DNA of 64,000 nt, taken from NCBI GenBank assembly GCA_009797885.1, contig WNKP01000008.1, forward strand, positions 1-64,000, in the 5' to 3' direction. Origin of the DNA: Flavobacteriaceae bacterium GF1. GTDB taxonomy: Bacteria > Bacteroidota > Bacteroidia > Flavobacteriales > Flavobacteriaceae. Positions 53,567 to 62,665 of this stretch are shown here, piece after piece. The notes under the pieces are model-generated. The model searched no databases and was not told where the DNA came from. It saw only the letters and a program-made list of their open reading frames with translations. A program made the translations under genes and the position numbers. Position 1 is the first letter of the stretch, and each line of letters begins with the position of its first letter.

Positions 53567-56500
53567 GCAAGCCTTGCCCTTCTATCCAGGGAGCACCGGC
53601 TGCCTTTAACTCGGCCTCCAGGCCTGGCAATGTGGTCTCTACCACTCGGGCCAATTCCGTCTTTACGGTTTGCAATTGTTGTTTTGCCCTGTTGAATGCC
53701 TTTAAATGGTTGCCCGTAGGGCCGTAGGTGTTGCCCAGGGCCACAAAACCAACAAAGGATCCATTGCCTGGTGAAGGTGGGTTCCGTTCCCCAATTTCAT
53801 TTTTGGCGGGATTACCGTTCATAGTTTCATCAATGGACTGTAGGCTCTTTTTGGCTGCATTGATCCGGGCAAACAAATCGTTACTAGGCGTTTTTGCCTG
53901 GGCATGCGCCCGTTTCATGGCATCTACCTTTTCCATTCCTTTTTTTAGTGCCGTGTTGGTTGCCATTAAATCCTGCTGGAAGTTTTGGAACGATTGACGG
54001 AACGCATCGATTTCCTCGGTGGGTTTGGCCGGCAGTGCCCCTTCACGAAGGCGTTGTACTGCTATGGAAATGGGGCCGGCAACTTTGGTCATCATCCCGT
54101 TTTCCCTTTTGTACAACTCGGCGGAATAAGTGCCTGGGGTCGCCATGTATGGAGAACCGAAAAAACCATCTTCCTCACTGGGTTTAGGGGCTTTTAAGGG
54201 AATACCGCTCCTACTGGCATAGGTCAAATCCCAATTCACACGATTGAACCCCTTTTTATTGGTACCGTTTACCCTATTGACAATCGTTCCCGCGGCATCT
54301 TTGATAAGGAACACATAACCCGGTTTTTCTTGGTTCTTTTCTTCTGCCAGGGCATCCCAGCCCGCAAACGGAATGGATTTGTTGTCCTTGTTGAGTTCCT
54401 TTTCCTTTTTGGTACGGACATCTTTTAAGGTACTCAACTTTTCAGGCAAATAATAGGTAAGGATGGCTCCAAAAGCAGGATTCTTGGCTTTGTACATATT
54501 GTCCCCCTGGGCATAAACCCCATTCTTGGGAACATACCAGTAAGCCGTTCTGGTATCAAACAGTTGTACTTCGTTGGATTTTGAGGCCTCATAATCACGT
54601 AAAGGGCCAATATCATCCAGAACAAAGAAACCACGACCGAAGGAAGCCGCCGCTATATCGTCTTCCCTACGTTGAATGGTAATGTCCCGGAATGAAATGG
54701 TGGGCAAACCTCCCTTGAGTTGTGTCCACGTACCCCCGCCGTTCTTGGTAAAGTAAATACCAAATTCCGTAGCGGCAAAAAGTAAACTTTTATCCACATG
54801 GTCCTGTACAATCCTCCAGGTCAACAGTCGTTTGGGAAGGTTTCCGTTCATCATGGTCCAGCTTCGCCCCTTATCGGTACTCTTTAAAAGATAGGGTTTA
54901 AAATCGCCTTCCTTGTGGTTGTCCAAGACCAAATACACTGTATTGGCATCGTACAAATCGGCACGCACATCATTGACAAATGCCCTGTTGGGCACTCCTT
55001 TGATGCTGCCCAACATAATTTTACGCCAATTGCTTCCCCCATCTTCCGAAACTTGAAGGATACCATCGTCGGTTCCCGCATACAAAAGGCCTTCTTGGAC
55101 AGGTGATTCGGACAATGAGGTAATGGTATTATATACACTCATCGCCCCAACATCCCAAGGATTGTCCCAACTTTGCTGTTTTCCTAAAATGGGCAATTCA
55201 ATACGTTCCTCATTTCGGGTAAGATCTCCGGAAATGGTGGTCCAATCATCTCCCCTATTTTCGGACCTCCATACCCTGTAGGAGGCAAAATACAAACGGG
55301 TAGGCTTATGTGGACTCACCAAAATGGGGGCATCCCAATTAAATCGTTCATGGGGATCGCCCGCGGCCGGTTGTGGTTGTATAAAGACCGTCTCTCCCGT
55401 GGTTTGGTCAATTCGCCACAGCCAACCTTGCTGGAATTCACCGTAGGTAATGTCCGGATTCCCCGGTTCCGTTGCTGATTGGTGTCCGTCTGCGCCCAAT
55501 GTTATCCACCAATCCTGGTTTAAGATACCATCTTCCCTTATGGTTCGGGACGGTCCACCATGGGAACCATTGTCCTGTGTACCCCCATAAAGATTATAGA
55601 AAGGTGTGGAATCGTCCACTGCAACTTTGTAGTATTGAATTATGGGAAGGTTTGAAAAATAACGCCAGGTCTTGGTGAGGTCATAGGATTCATACAACCC
55701 ACCGTCCGTACCAAAAAGCACGTAGTCCGGATCATCCTTTTTAAAGGCCATGGCATGACTGTCCACGTGTTTGTTTTTTTCGTTCATGGTAACAAAGGTT
55801 TTACCATGGTCATCGGAAACTTGAACGTAATTGTTCATGAGATACAACCTTCCTTTTTGATGTGGGGAAGCATACAACTCTTGATAATAGTGCGGGCCCG
55901 TTCCCCCGGAGACCGTATTGGACTGTTTGCTCCAGGATGCACCACCATTGTTGGAAATGAAGATGCCCCCTTTTTTTCTATCCAATTCAATGGCGGCATA
56001 AATGGTATTGCTGTCAAAAGGAGAAATCGCCAGACCAATTTTCCCTAAGTTGGATTTTGGAATGCCATTGTCCAGTTTTGTCCAGGTTTTTCCACCATCG
56101 GTGGACTTATGAAGGCCCGATCCCGGTCCTCCCCCCATATAGGCGGCAACGGTCCTATGCCTGTCCCAGGTGGCCGCATACAGTACATTGGGGTCGGAAG
56201 CGTCCATAACAATATCGGTCACACCGGTCCATTCATCATTTCCCAGGGTCCTGGTCCAGGTGGCTCCTCCATCTTCGGACCGATAAAAACCACGTTCCCC
56301 GCCCTTGCTCCAAAGCGGTCCTTGAACGGCAACATAGAGTATTTGGGAATTATCGGGATGGACAATAATCCTTGAAATGTGCTCTGATTTCTTGAGCCCC
56401 ATATTCTTCCAACTCTTTCCTTCGTTATGGCTCACATAGATGCCATCCCCAAAACCAACATGGCGACCTCCGACATTCTCGCCGGTACCCACCCAAATGG

Positions 56501-56816
56501 TACTGGGGTCATTAGGATCTAGGGTAATACAGCCTATGGAATAACTGGATTCCCCATCAAAAACGGGTTTGAACGTGGTTCCTGAATTGGTGGTTTTCCA
56601 AACCCCACCGGAACCTACTGCAATGTACCAGGTACTTTCATTTTCTGGGTGGATGGCAATATCCGCTATTCGACCCGAGGTCAGGGCAGGTCCAATGTTC
56701 CTGAACTCAAGCCCTTTGTAGATATCATCCTTTTTTTCTTCTTCCTGGCCAAAGGCAAAAGGGATAAACAGTAGGAAAGATAGGGACAGTAATGAAGCGA
56801 TGCGTTGTATGATCAT
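53556..56816 (-). CDS. secreted BNR/sortilin-like multi-repeat protein
   Basis: The 1086-residue protein has a signal peptide (LLSLSFLLFIPFAFGQ) and at least ten Asp-box (S-x-[DN]-x-G-x-x-W/F) repeats, for instance YRSEDGGATWTR, HKSTDGGKTWTK, YRSEN-type, VSEDGGSNWRK, LKSTDKGRSWTM. It forms two seven-bladed-type propellers in the VPS10/sortilin-like (YVTN/BNR) family. The C-terminal third has a beta domain and a helix-rich tail (about 950-1086) rich in Lys and Ala. Proteins of this type are exported glycosidase-like or receptor-like proteins of unknown substrate. The gene is monocistronic. Confidence 0.88.
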   Translation of the reverse strand: MIIQRIASLLSLSFLLFIPFAFGQEEEKKDDIYKGLEFRNIGPALTSGRIADIAIHPENESTWYIAVGSGGVWKTTNSGTTFKPVFDGESSYSIGCITLDPNDPSTIWVGTGENVGGRHVGFGDGIYVSHNEGKSWKNMGLKKSEHISRIIVHPDNSQILYVAVQGPLWSKGGERGFYRSEDGGATWTRTLGNDEWTGVTDIVMDASDPNVLYAATWDRHRTVAAYMGGGPGSGLHKSTDGGKTWTKLDNGIPKSNLGKIGLAISPFDSNTIYAAIELDRKKGGIFISNNGGASWSKQSNTVSGGTGPHYYQELYASPHQKGRLYLMNNYVQVSDDHGKTFVTMNEKNKHVDSHAMAFKKDDPDYVLFGTDGGLYESYDLTKTWRYFSNLPIIQYYKVAVDDSTPFYNLYGGTQDNGSHGGPSRTIREDGILNQDWWITLGADGHQSATEPGNPDITYGEFQQGWLWRIDQTTGETVFIQPQPAAGDPHERFNWDAPILVSPHKPTRLYFASYRVWRSENRGDDWTTISGDLTRNEERIELPILGKQQSWDNPWDVGAMSVYNTITSLSESPVQEGLLYAGTDDGILQVSEDGGSNWRKIMLGSIKGVPNRAFVNDVRADLYDANTVYLVLDNHKEGDFKPYLLKSTDKGRSWTMMNGNLPKRLLTWRIVQDHVDKSLLFAATEFGIYFTKNGGGTWTQLKGGLPTISFRDITIQRREDDIAAASFGRGFFVLDDIGPLRDYEASKSNEVQLFDTRTAYWYVPKNGVYAQGDNMYKAKNPAFGAILTYYLPEKLSTLKDVRTKKEKELNKDNKSIPFAGWDALAEEKNQEKPGYVFLIKDAAGTIVNRVNGTNKKGFNRVNWDLTYASRSGIPLKAPKPSEEDGFFGSPYMATPGTYSAELYKRENGMMTKVAGPISIAVQRLREGALPAKPTEEIDAFRQSFQNFQQDLMATNTALKKGMEKVDAMKRAHAQAKTPSNDLFARINAAKKSLQSIDETMNGNPAKNEIGERNPPSPGNGSFVGFVALGNTYGPTGNHLKAFNRAKQQLQTVKTELARVVETTLPGLEAELKAAGAPWIEGQGLLKN

Positions 56817-56902
56817 TGAAATACAATTTTGGTTAATCAGTCCCGTAAGATAACCAAATTCCTACTTATACAAGAGGATTGTCCGCCCAATATTAAATGA
56901 AA

Positions 56903-56930
56903 AAAGCCCCAGAACGGGGCTTTGTATTTT
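56903..56930 (-). terminator. rho-independent terminator for the gene at 56945
   Basis: An 8-bp stem aaagcccc / ggggcttt (56903-56910 and 56916-56923, 5-nt loop). On the minus strand it reads gcccc-gttct-ggggc and then runs into TTTTTTCA, just downstream of the gene at 56945-57712. Confidence 0.8.
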
Positions 56931-56944
56931 AAGTAATGGAATTG

Positions 56945-57712
56945 TTACAATGTTATGTTTTGAGTAGCCCCATTAGGATAGGTCAATACGGCTTGGTCAT
57001 CACATGTTCCGTCGCCAAAATCCACATCCACGGCCAATCCATTCTTACTTACGTTCATGGTTCCTTGGGTCCAGTATTCACAAATAAAGTTTGTGGACAC
57101 GTTTCCGGAGATGGTATAGGTATCCCCGTCTATTTGGACCGTCCAATTGCCCGAAAGGTTCCAAAGGGTATCCTGTCCTTCTTCAAAGACCACCGCAAAG
57201 GTTTTTGTACCGTTCTCGGAAATGGTTTCCCCATCTTCAAATTCCAGGGAAATGTTACTGGTTATACTGAATGAAAGCGAATTGGCTTCTTCCGAACCGG
57301 TCAATGTAAACGTCCGTGTCCCGTTCACTTTTATGGTTCCCACAAAGAAATCCTCAAAGGTAGCCGTGTAGGTAGCGGATGATTCCCCTATTCCATAGGT
57401 AATATTAAGTGTACCATTGACATTTTCGGTCTCGTTTAACGCACAATTGTTGAATGTGGCCACAAACCCATTTTCCAAATACTCCACACTAGAACAGTCA
57501 TTGGAAAACTCTTTGCTGGTAGCACCATTGTCAAAATAGAAGTCGGACAAAATCTCATCTACGGAACTGGTAACCTCATCCGTTTCCAGAATGGTTTGTA
57601 CTTCGGTTTGGGTAAGTTCCCCTTCAATGGTTTGATTGTCGTCGGCATCATCACTACAGGAAAGCAGGAATACAAAAGCGGACAAACAGGCAAATAGACT
57701 TATTTTTTTCAT
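56945..57712 (-). CDS. lipoprotein of unknown function
   Basis: The 255-residue protein has a lipobox (FVFLLSCSDD) at residue 19 and a beta-strand-rich body (ETENVNGTLNITYGIGESSA, TVQIDGDTYTISGNVS). No family motif is evident. Its own terminator lies just downstream and the gene looks monocistronic. Confidence 0.75.
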   Translation of the reverse strand: MKKISLFACLSAFVFLLSCSDDADDNQTIEGELTQTEVQTILETDEVTSSVDEILSDFYFDNGATSKEFSNDCSSVEYLENGFVATFNNCALNETENVNGTLNITYGIGESSATYTATFEDFFVGTIKVNGTRTFTLTGSEEANSLSFSITSNISLEFEDGETISENGTKTFAVVFEEGQDTLWNLSGNWTVQIDGDTYTISGNVSTNFICEYWTQGTMNVSKNGLAVDVDFGDGTCDDQAVLTYPNGATQNITL

Positions 57713-57800
57713 ATCAACTTAAGTTTTGGTTGTTGGCAAAACGCGGTTGTAGCTGCTTTAGTACAAGGAATTGGAATAAATCGATAAAAAGCAGGGAATA

Positions 57801-58217
57801 TTAACGGTCTTTGGTCCGATACACAAATTTGAGTCCGCTCCAATCCTCATCAATCGCGGCAACTTTCACATCTACCAACCCTATGTTGAGGAGACATTCC
57901 CGAATTGGGTCACGTTTTAAATCTGTGGGTATGGAGGAACTTCCTTTGGGCCAACTTATCCATAAAATCCCTGTTTTTTTTAGGTACGTTTTGCACGCTA
58001 AGGCATTATTTTCCAAGGTTTCCATCGTTGTACAAAAGAGATGGATAAAATCAATGGAATTCTCAGTGGGTGTAGGGATTTCTTGAATGCCTTCCGGGAG
58101 GGTAGCGAAAAGCTTCCAATAGTGGCTGGGTGGATTTTTGAGATAAACGCAATATCCAGGTTTCAATCCCAGTTTTTTGACCAGTGGAGTGCCCGAATAT
58201 CCTTGAGGAAGGTTCAT
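57801..58217 (-). CDS. DUF3052 family protein
   Basis: The 138-residue protein opens GYSGTPLVKKLGLKPGYCVY and has DFIHLFCTTMETLENNALAC and GILWISWPKGSS, all characteristic of DUF3052, a small cytosolic alpha/beta family of unknown function. Its start overlaps the end of the upstream gene by 4 nt (58214-58217), so the two are coupled. Confidence 0.85.
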   Translation of the reverse strand: MNLPQGYSGTPLVKKLGLKPGYCVYLKNPPSHYWKLFATLPEGIQEIPTPTENSIDFIHLFCTTMETLENNALACKTYLKKTGILWISWPKGSSSIPTDLKRDPIRECLLNIGLVDVKVAAIDEDWSGLKFVYRTKDR

Positions 58218-58756
58218 TCTTCAATCTCTTGTGGAATCTCTTCCTGGGAAGAGATCAACCATTTGTCGTTATATATGGAGCGATAGGTTATTTCGAAATT
58301 GAACCCCCTTTTTTGATAATCCGTAATCAGGCCTGAAAAAATATCAAAATCCTTCCTATTGGCCCCAACCGCCAGCATAACCGCCTTACCACCGGCCGGA
58401 ATGGCCTTGCCGCGGTAGATACTTGACCAATTCAAAATCTCAATACTATCCATTTCCTGTACATTCTCCCTAAAAAAGGTATAGAAATCCTTGGCATACT
58501 TGGTCCCTTCCATTTCCAATTGGATATCCTCAATAATTGCAGGTCCCACACCGTGGTTGACCAAGGCAATCTGCATATAGTGCTCGCTGTTGTTTGTACT
58601 GCTTTCCACCATAAGATAGGGCAAGGCGGAAAGCCTGCTCTGTTTGTCCATGATATTGGTCTGGCGGACAAAAATGATGAGCGTGACCAAGCTGATCAAC
58701 ATGGCCGTTAATCCAAAAATCTTATCGGAAGTGAAAAAAGATTTTTTTCTTGCCAT
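58214..58756 (-). CDS. membrane-anchored hypothetical protein
   Basis: The 180-residue product has one N-terminal membrane helix (ILGLTAMLISLVTLIIFV) followed by a soluble domain rich in beta strands (YLMVESSTNNSEHYMQIALV). I do not recognise it. It is followed with a 4-nt overlap by the DUF3052 gene. Confidence 0.7.
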   Translation of the reverse strand: MARKKSFFTSDKIFGLTAMLISLVTLIIFVRQTNIMDKQSRLSALPYLMVESSTNNSEHYMQIALVNHGVGPAIIEDIQLEMEGTKYAKDFYTFFRENVQEMDSIEILNWSSIYRGKAIPAGGKAVMLAVGANRKDFDIFSGLITDYQKRGFNFEITYRSIYNDKWLISSQEEIPQEIEE

Positions 58757-58792
58757 TAGGGTATTTTTAGGGAAAAATACAAAGTTTTGAGG

Positions 58793-59881
58793 TTAATCGA
58801 CCTCCCTTTTCGTTTGAACGTAGGCATAAAGATTATCCATGGCATTGTTCAAGTTCTTCTTGAAAAGGCGCTTCGCTATCAGAAGGATGAGTAGTTTCTT
58901 GAATGGCGATTTTGCTTCCCAGAACAGTTCCAGTTCCAATTTACATGAGTTTTTGGAGGTGGGTGTTACGATAAAAAACTGATATAAGGTATCAAAAGGA
59001 GGGGTATCCGTGGTCAGTTCCCCGTAGACGGACTGGTTTTTTTCCACCGGTTTTTTTATGGCCGTGAAATTGAGGTTTTTCCCGTTGATAACACAGACAT
59101 GTTCCGTACCTAAACGGGTGACTTCATTGGAATTGTATTCAAATCGGTCTACGCCCTTTGCCCATTCCGAACGGCGGGTATAATTGGTCAAATACTCCAG
59201 CAAGGTTGCCACATTGACCGGAAAATTCCTGGTTTCGGTCAAATTGGGCGGCCGATTGAACTCCACTTCCTTGGCCGTGGGCACTTCATTGAGTTGCAAT
59301 TGATCGGCATCAATTAGGGAATAGAGGTATTCCACTTCCGCATTATCATAGGTGTCGGAACTTTTCCGAAATCGGAAAATCTTACTCGAATAATATTTGG
59401 ACAACTGAATTTCCAGGGCCAGCGCACTGCTGATCAATACATAATTGGAGCTGTCTACGGAGTTTTTCAATAATCTATGTGCTTCAATGACCTGCTGTCC
59501 AAAAGGTTTTCGGTTGCCCTGAACCTCAATGTGTTGCAACTCCCCAGCATGTGCAATTATTTTTAATTCAAGATTGGGGGCCGTGGCGCAGGCATTGCAC
59601 GGACAGATCCTATTCTCCTCCAAAAGTTTCAAATGGCTGTGGAAGGCGGTAAACATGGTCTCAATCTGGGCAAGAAGCCGTTCCTGGGAAGGAATTTCGC
59701 CGTCCTTATAGAAGAACAGCGCATCCCCTTCAATTTCCGCTAAATGTAAATTTTCCGTGTTCGCCGCAATCAAAATTTCCAATAACTCGGAAATCACATG
59801 CTGGCTATGCTCCACCTCCGTGGTCTGTATGAACTTGGTATAGCCTGAAATATCGGGCAAAAACAACAGGGATTTGGCCAT
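58793..59881 (-). CDS. DUF2652 (cyclase-like) protein with SRPBCC C-terminus
   Basis: The 362-residue cytosolic protein starts LLFLPDISGYTKFIQTTEVE, the nucleotide-cyclase-like core of DUF2652, with AEIEGDALFFYKDG for the second metal-binding strand. Residues from about 220 form an SRPBCC/polyketide-cyclase-like ligand-binding domain (VNVATLLEYLTNYTRRSEWA, RLGTEHVCVING). Whether it makes a cyclic nucleotide is unknown: the family is degenerate relative to true cyclases. It is preceded by an untranslated region containing the GntR promoter on the other strand. Confidence 0.85.
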   Translation of the reverse strand: MAKSLLFLPDISGYTKFIQTTEVEHSQHVISELLEILIAANTENLHLAEIEGDALFFYKDGEIPSQERLLAQIETMFTAFHSHLKLLEENRICPCNACATAPNLELKIIAHAGELQHIEVQGNRKPFGQQVIEAHRLLKNSVDSSNYVLISSALALEIQLSKYYSSKIFRFRKSSDTYDNAEVEYLYSLIDADQLQLNEVPTAKEVEFNRPPNLTETRNFPVNVATLLEYLTNYTRRSEWAKGVDRFEYNSNEVTRLGTEHVCVINGKNLNFTAIKKPVEKNQSVYGELTTDTPPFDTLYQFFIVTPTSKNSCKLELELFWEAKSPFKKLLILLIAKRLFKKNLNNAMDNLYAYVQTKREVD

Positions 59882-60092
59882 TTTCTTTGGTTAGGGATCT
59901 TTTGTTTGGTCTTTAGGAATGGGGATAGGTTACATTGAAAAGTGTTAAACCCTATGTTAACTCCTCCCTTTTGTATCCAATATTTTTTTGAAGCTCGGGG
60001 GAGCTACCAATAAAATTCGAACCTTCATCGTTATCTCAACATTGTATTTGACCTTTAAATATAAGGCATTAAACGAATAATAGCGGGAGATA

Positions 60093-60106
60093 AATCGTAT
60101 ACGATT
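60093..60106 (+). promoter_or_regulatory. palindromic operator of the GntR gene
   Basis: aatcgtatacgatt is a perfect 14-nt palindrome centred on GTATAC, matching the FCD-subfamily GntR consensus TnGTATACnA. It ends 11 nt before the start codon at 60118, which suggests autoregulation. Confidence 0.7.
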
Positions 60107-60117
60107 ATTTTTACAGT

Positions 60118-60795
60118 ATGTCCAAACCAACAATTTTAAGGGATTCCGTTAAGGATCACCTTTTGCATTTGATTCGACAGGGAGAAATTGAAATTGGCAA
60201 AACCATTAACCTTGCCGCGCTGTCAAGAACATTGAACATTAGCGTTACCCCAATCAGGGAGGCGTTGACACAACTGGAACAGTCCCGAATTTTGAAGGCA
60301 GTACCCAACCGCGGTTTTATTGTGCCCAAACTTTCCTTGACCGAGGCCGAAAACCTCTATCGAACCATTGCCGATCTTGAAGTATTGGCCGTTGAAGGGA
60401 CCGTTTATGATGAACAGTTGGTGAAGGAATTGCGGAACGAACAATTGCATTTGCAGCAGACACATACGCCATCTGCCCGATTGGCCTCACGGGTGAATTT
60501 TCATCGAATTTTGATTAAAAACTGCCCGAATACCATTCTGACCGAGATTTTACATGACCTTGAATCCCGAGTCCTTTTTTACGAACAGATGTTTGTTCTT
60601 GATGCCTCGTTTTATGAGCATATAGACAACCAGAACGAAGCCATTATTCGTGCCATTGAAGAGGACAATGTACCTACGGCCGCTCTGATCTTGAATATGA
60701 ACTGGATGACCGTATTGGAATATGTACAAAAACAGTTGGTCCTTCAGCAATCCACCAATTATGAGGTCGTCTCACTTTCCGTGTTAAAACAATGA
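60118..60795 (+). CDS. GntR-family regulator, FCD subfamily
   Basis: The 225-residue protein has a winged helix-turn-helix (LRDSVKDHLLHLIRQGEIEI, LAALSRTLNISVTPIREALT, PNRGFIVPKLS) and a C-terminal FCD all-helical ligand domain (residues 90-215, with VNFHRILIKN and the His/Asp positions of the metal site). FCD members sense carboxylates, sugars or amino-acid derivatives. The palindrome just upstream is the likely operator. The nearest candidate targets are the convergent amidohydrolase and molybdenum-enzyme cluster. Confidence 0.9.
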   Translation: MSKPTILRDSVKDHLLHLIRQGEIEIGKTINLAALSRTLNISVTPIREALTQLEQSRILKAVPNRGFIVPKLSLTEAENLYRTIADLEVLAVEGTVYDEQLVKELRNEQLHLQQTHTPSARLASRVNFHRILIKNCPNTILTEILHDLESRVLFYEQMFVLDASFYEHIDNQNEAIIRAIEEDNVPTAALILNMNWMTVLEYVQKQLVLQQSTNYEVVSLSVLKQ

Positions 60796-60821
60796 TTTTA
60801 CAATCGCATCGTTAAAGGAAT

Positions 60822-60992
60822 ATGGAATTTCTTAACCCACAAATCGCAAAATTGGCCAAGGCCAAAAAGCGTTCACTGCTGCGCAAACAGATTTCATGCG
60901 GCATTTTTCAGGACGTAACCCCTTCGGACCTGAAAACAAAAAAACATGAGGAGGCTACTCTGGGAAAAGGGTCCTATCCAAATCAGGAATAA
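60822..60992 (+). CDS. possible short protein, doubtful
   Basis: A 56-codon ATG frame (MEFLNPQIAKLAKAKKRSLL, basic and helical at first) lies between the GntR gene and the convergent amidohydrolase, overlapping the latter's 3' end by 38 nt. There is no family match and it may be non-coding. Confidence 0.25.
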   Translation: MEFLNPQIAKLAKAKKRSLLRKQISCGIFQDVTPSDLKTKKHEEATLGKGSYPNQE

Positions 60993-62067
60993 GGGTAAGG
61001 GCATTTTTATAGTAGACCTTTTTAAGCACTTCATCCGGCAAATCCAATCCATACATTGCCCAAAACGCGTGGTATTTTTTGTAGTAGGGAAAGTACTCGT
61101 CCGCTGTTTCCAGTACCCTGAAATAGGTTGGGAACTCATCGGGATTCCAGGCATCCTTGCCAAAAAGTATCCTATCCTGATATTGAATAAAAAATTGTTT
61201 TGCCCTTCGGGGCTGTCTTCCCAGTTCTGCAATGATCGCAGCTATACCAACCGACATATTGGGTATTTCCTCCATTAATTCGGCCAGTCGGTCAAGGTTA
61301 TTGGCATACCATCCCATGTGGGCATTGATAAACTTGGTGTTAGGGTGTTTTTTGAACATACGGTGTTGCTCATCTATAATTTGTTGCCACGGGGCTGGAT
61401 TGGTATCCGACCTTTTTCTTCCAGGTCGCGTCTTCAGCTCCAACCAACGTTCGTTATCGCTGTCCATGGGGTCCCAAAAAGACTTTGGATCGGCCGAATG
61501 GATCAAAACCGGGATATTCAGTGCAGCACACTTTTCCCAAATGGGATCCAAACGGGGATCATCAACGGCAATTCGATTTCCGTTTACGTCTTTGTTACGT
61601 AAGCCCAAACTTTTGTACACTTTAAGTCCCTTGGCGCCCGCTTTCACATCGGCTTCCAGTTGTGCGGCCGCCTGTTTTCCCCAACCGGGGTCCCCTACCC
61701 CGTTAAAGTCCACATTGGCAAACAGGACAATGCGATTGGGGTAATGGTCATTGACATTTTTCAATTTGGCCCGTAATCCATTCCCGGACCCTCCGCTCAG
61801 GTTGACCATAATTCCCAAATTGATACGGTCCATGTCCGCAATAAGTTCCGATAAATTTTGACTTTCCATTCTAAAATGATGGCTATGCACATCGATAAAA
61901 GTGAATTTTGCTTTCGATATCGGATGTTCGGGAACCACTAAGGTAGATTTGGGATTGTACTCCTCAAAACCCATTTCCTGGGCCATGCCCTGTAAAACTA
62001 GGCCACTGAACAACAAGATTGCCACAACCTTTCTCAGCACCAAATATGCGTATTTGCTATGTTCCAT
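60955..62067 (-). CDS. exported amidohydrolase (TIM-barrel metal hydrolase)
   Basis: Start taken at MEHSKYAYL (62067), which gives a signal peptide (ILLFSGLVLQGMAQ); the longer frame to 62244 only shadows the neighbour. The 370-residue protein matches amidohydrolase_2: FIDVHSHHF metal motif, ANVDFNGVGDPGW, KVYKSLGLRNKDVNGN, IPVLIHSADPKSF, FINAHMGWYANN and LFGKDAWNP near the end for the last metal ligand. The substrate is unknown; ring-opening or decarboxylase activity is common in this family. The gene overlaps the MocA-like gene by 11 nt and ends the molybdenum-cluster operon. Confidence 0.85.
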   Translation of the reverse strand: MEHSKYAYLVLRKVVAILLFSGLVLQGMAQEMGFEEYNPKSTLVVPEHPISKAKFTFIDVHSHHFRMESQNLSELIADMDRINLGIMVNLSGGSGNGLRAKLKNVNDHYPNRIVLFANVDFNGVGDPGWGKQAAAQLEADVKAGAKGLKVYKSLGLRNKDVNGNRIAVDDPRLDPIWEKCAALNIPVLIHSADPKSFWDPMDSDNERWLELKTRPGRKRSDTNPAPWQQIIDEQHRMFKKHPNTKFINAHMGWYANNLDRLAELMEEIPNMSVGIAAIIAELGRQPRRAKQFFIQYQDRILFGKDAWNPDEFPTYFRVLETADEYFPYYKKYHAFWAMYGLDLPDEVLKKVYYKNALTLIPDLDRTLFPE

Positions 62068-62665
62068 AGGTTTTAAATAGTTTTTTATAGGCGTCCCAAG
62101 TATCCATATCCACAAACTTTCCCTTGGATGGAATGGAGGGAACGGAATTTCCATACGATCGGATGATATGTCTTGCCCCAAAATCGTTTTCCAATTTTTC
62201 CAATTCAGGAAATAGGATTTGATCAAATATGGCGGGCACTCCAAGTTTTTCGTTATAATCAGTGCAAACCAGGGTATTTTGGGAGCTTTGGAACAACTGT
62301 GTCAGGGCCAGCAAGTGATTTCGGTCCAATAGGGGCTGATCCACAAGCATGACCAGTGCGGCCTTAAAGCTGTTGTTTTTCATCAAATGTTCAATTCCTT
62401 TTGAAATGGATTTTCCCATGCCATTCTGCCAATCGTCATTTTTAACGATTTCAACATTCTTTTCATCGATGGTATGGCGTATTTCCGAAAAGTGTGCCCC
62501 TAAAACCACAAACACGTGGTCGGTCACTTCCAAAGCTTCATCAATCGCGTATTCCAGCAAGGTTTTTCCTTTCCACGGCAGTAATTGCTTGGGTTTTCCC
62601 ATACGCGAGGAACCTCCCGCAGCTAGGATCAGGACGGCCAGTTCCCCTCTACGGCTTTTGCTCAT
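62057..62665 (-). CDS. mocA: MocA-like molybdenum cofactor cytidylyltransferase
   Basis: The 202-residue nucleotidyltransferase has the G-loop LILAAGGSSRMGKPKQLLPW, NDDWQNGMGKSIS and MLVDQPLL (metal-binding Asp). It transfers CMP from CTP to molybdopterin, making the dinucleotide cofactor of xanthine-dehydrogenase-type enzymes. It overlaps XdhC by 4 nt upstream and the amidohydrolase by 11 nt downstream, consistent with maturation of a molybdenum hydroxylase coded elsewhere. Confidence 0.9.
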   Translation of the reverse strand: MSKSRRGELAVLILAAGGSSRMGKPKQLLPWKGKTLLEYAIDEALEVTDHVFVVLGAHFSEIRHTIDEKNVEIVKNDDWQNGMGKSISKGIEHLMKNNSFKAALVMLVDQPLLDRNHLLALTQLFQSSQNTLVCTDYNEKLGVPAIFDQILFPELEKLENDFGARHIIRSYGNSVPSIPSKGKFVDMDTWDAYKKLFKTYGT

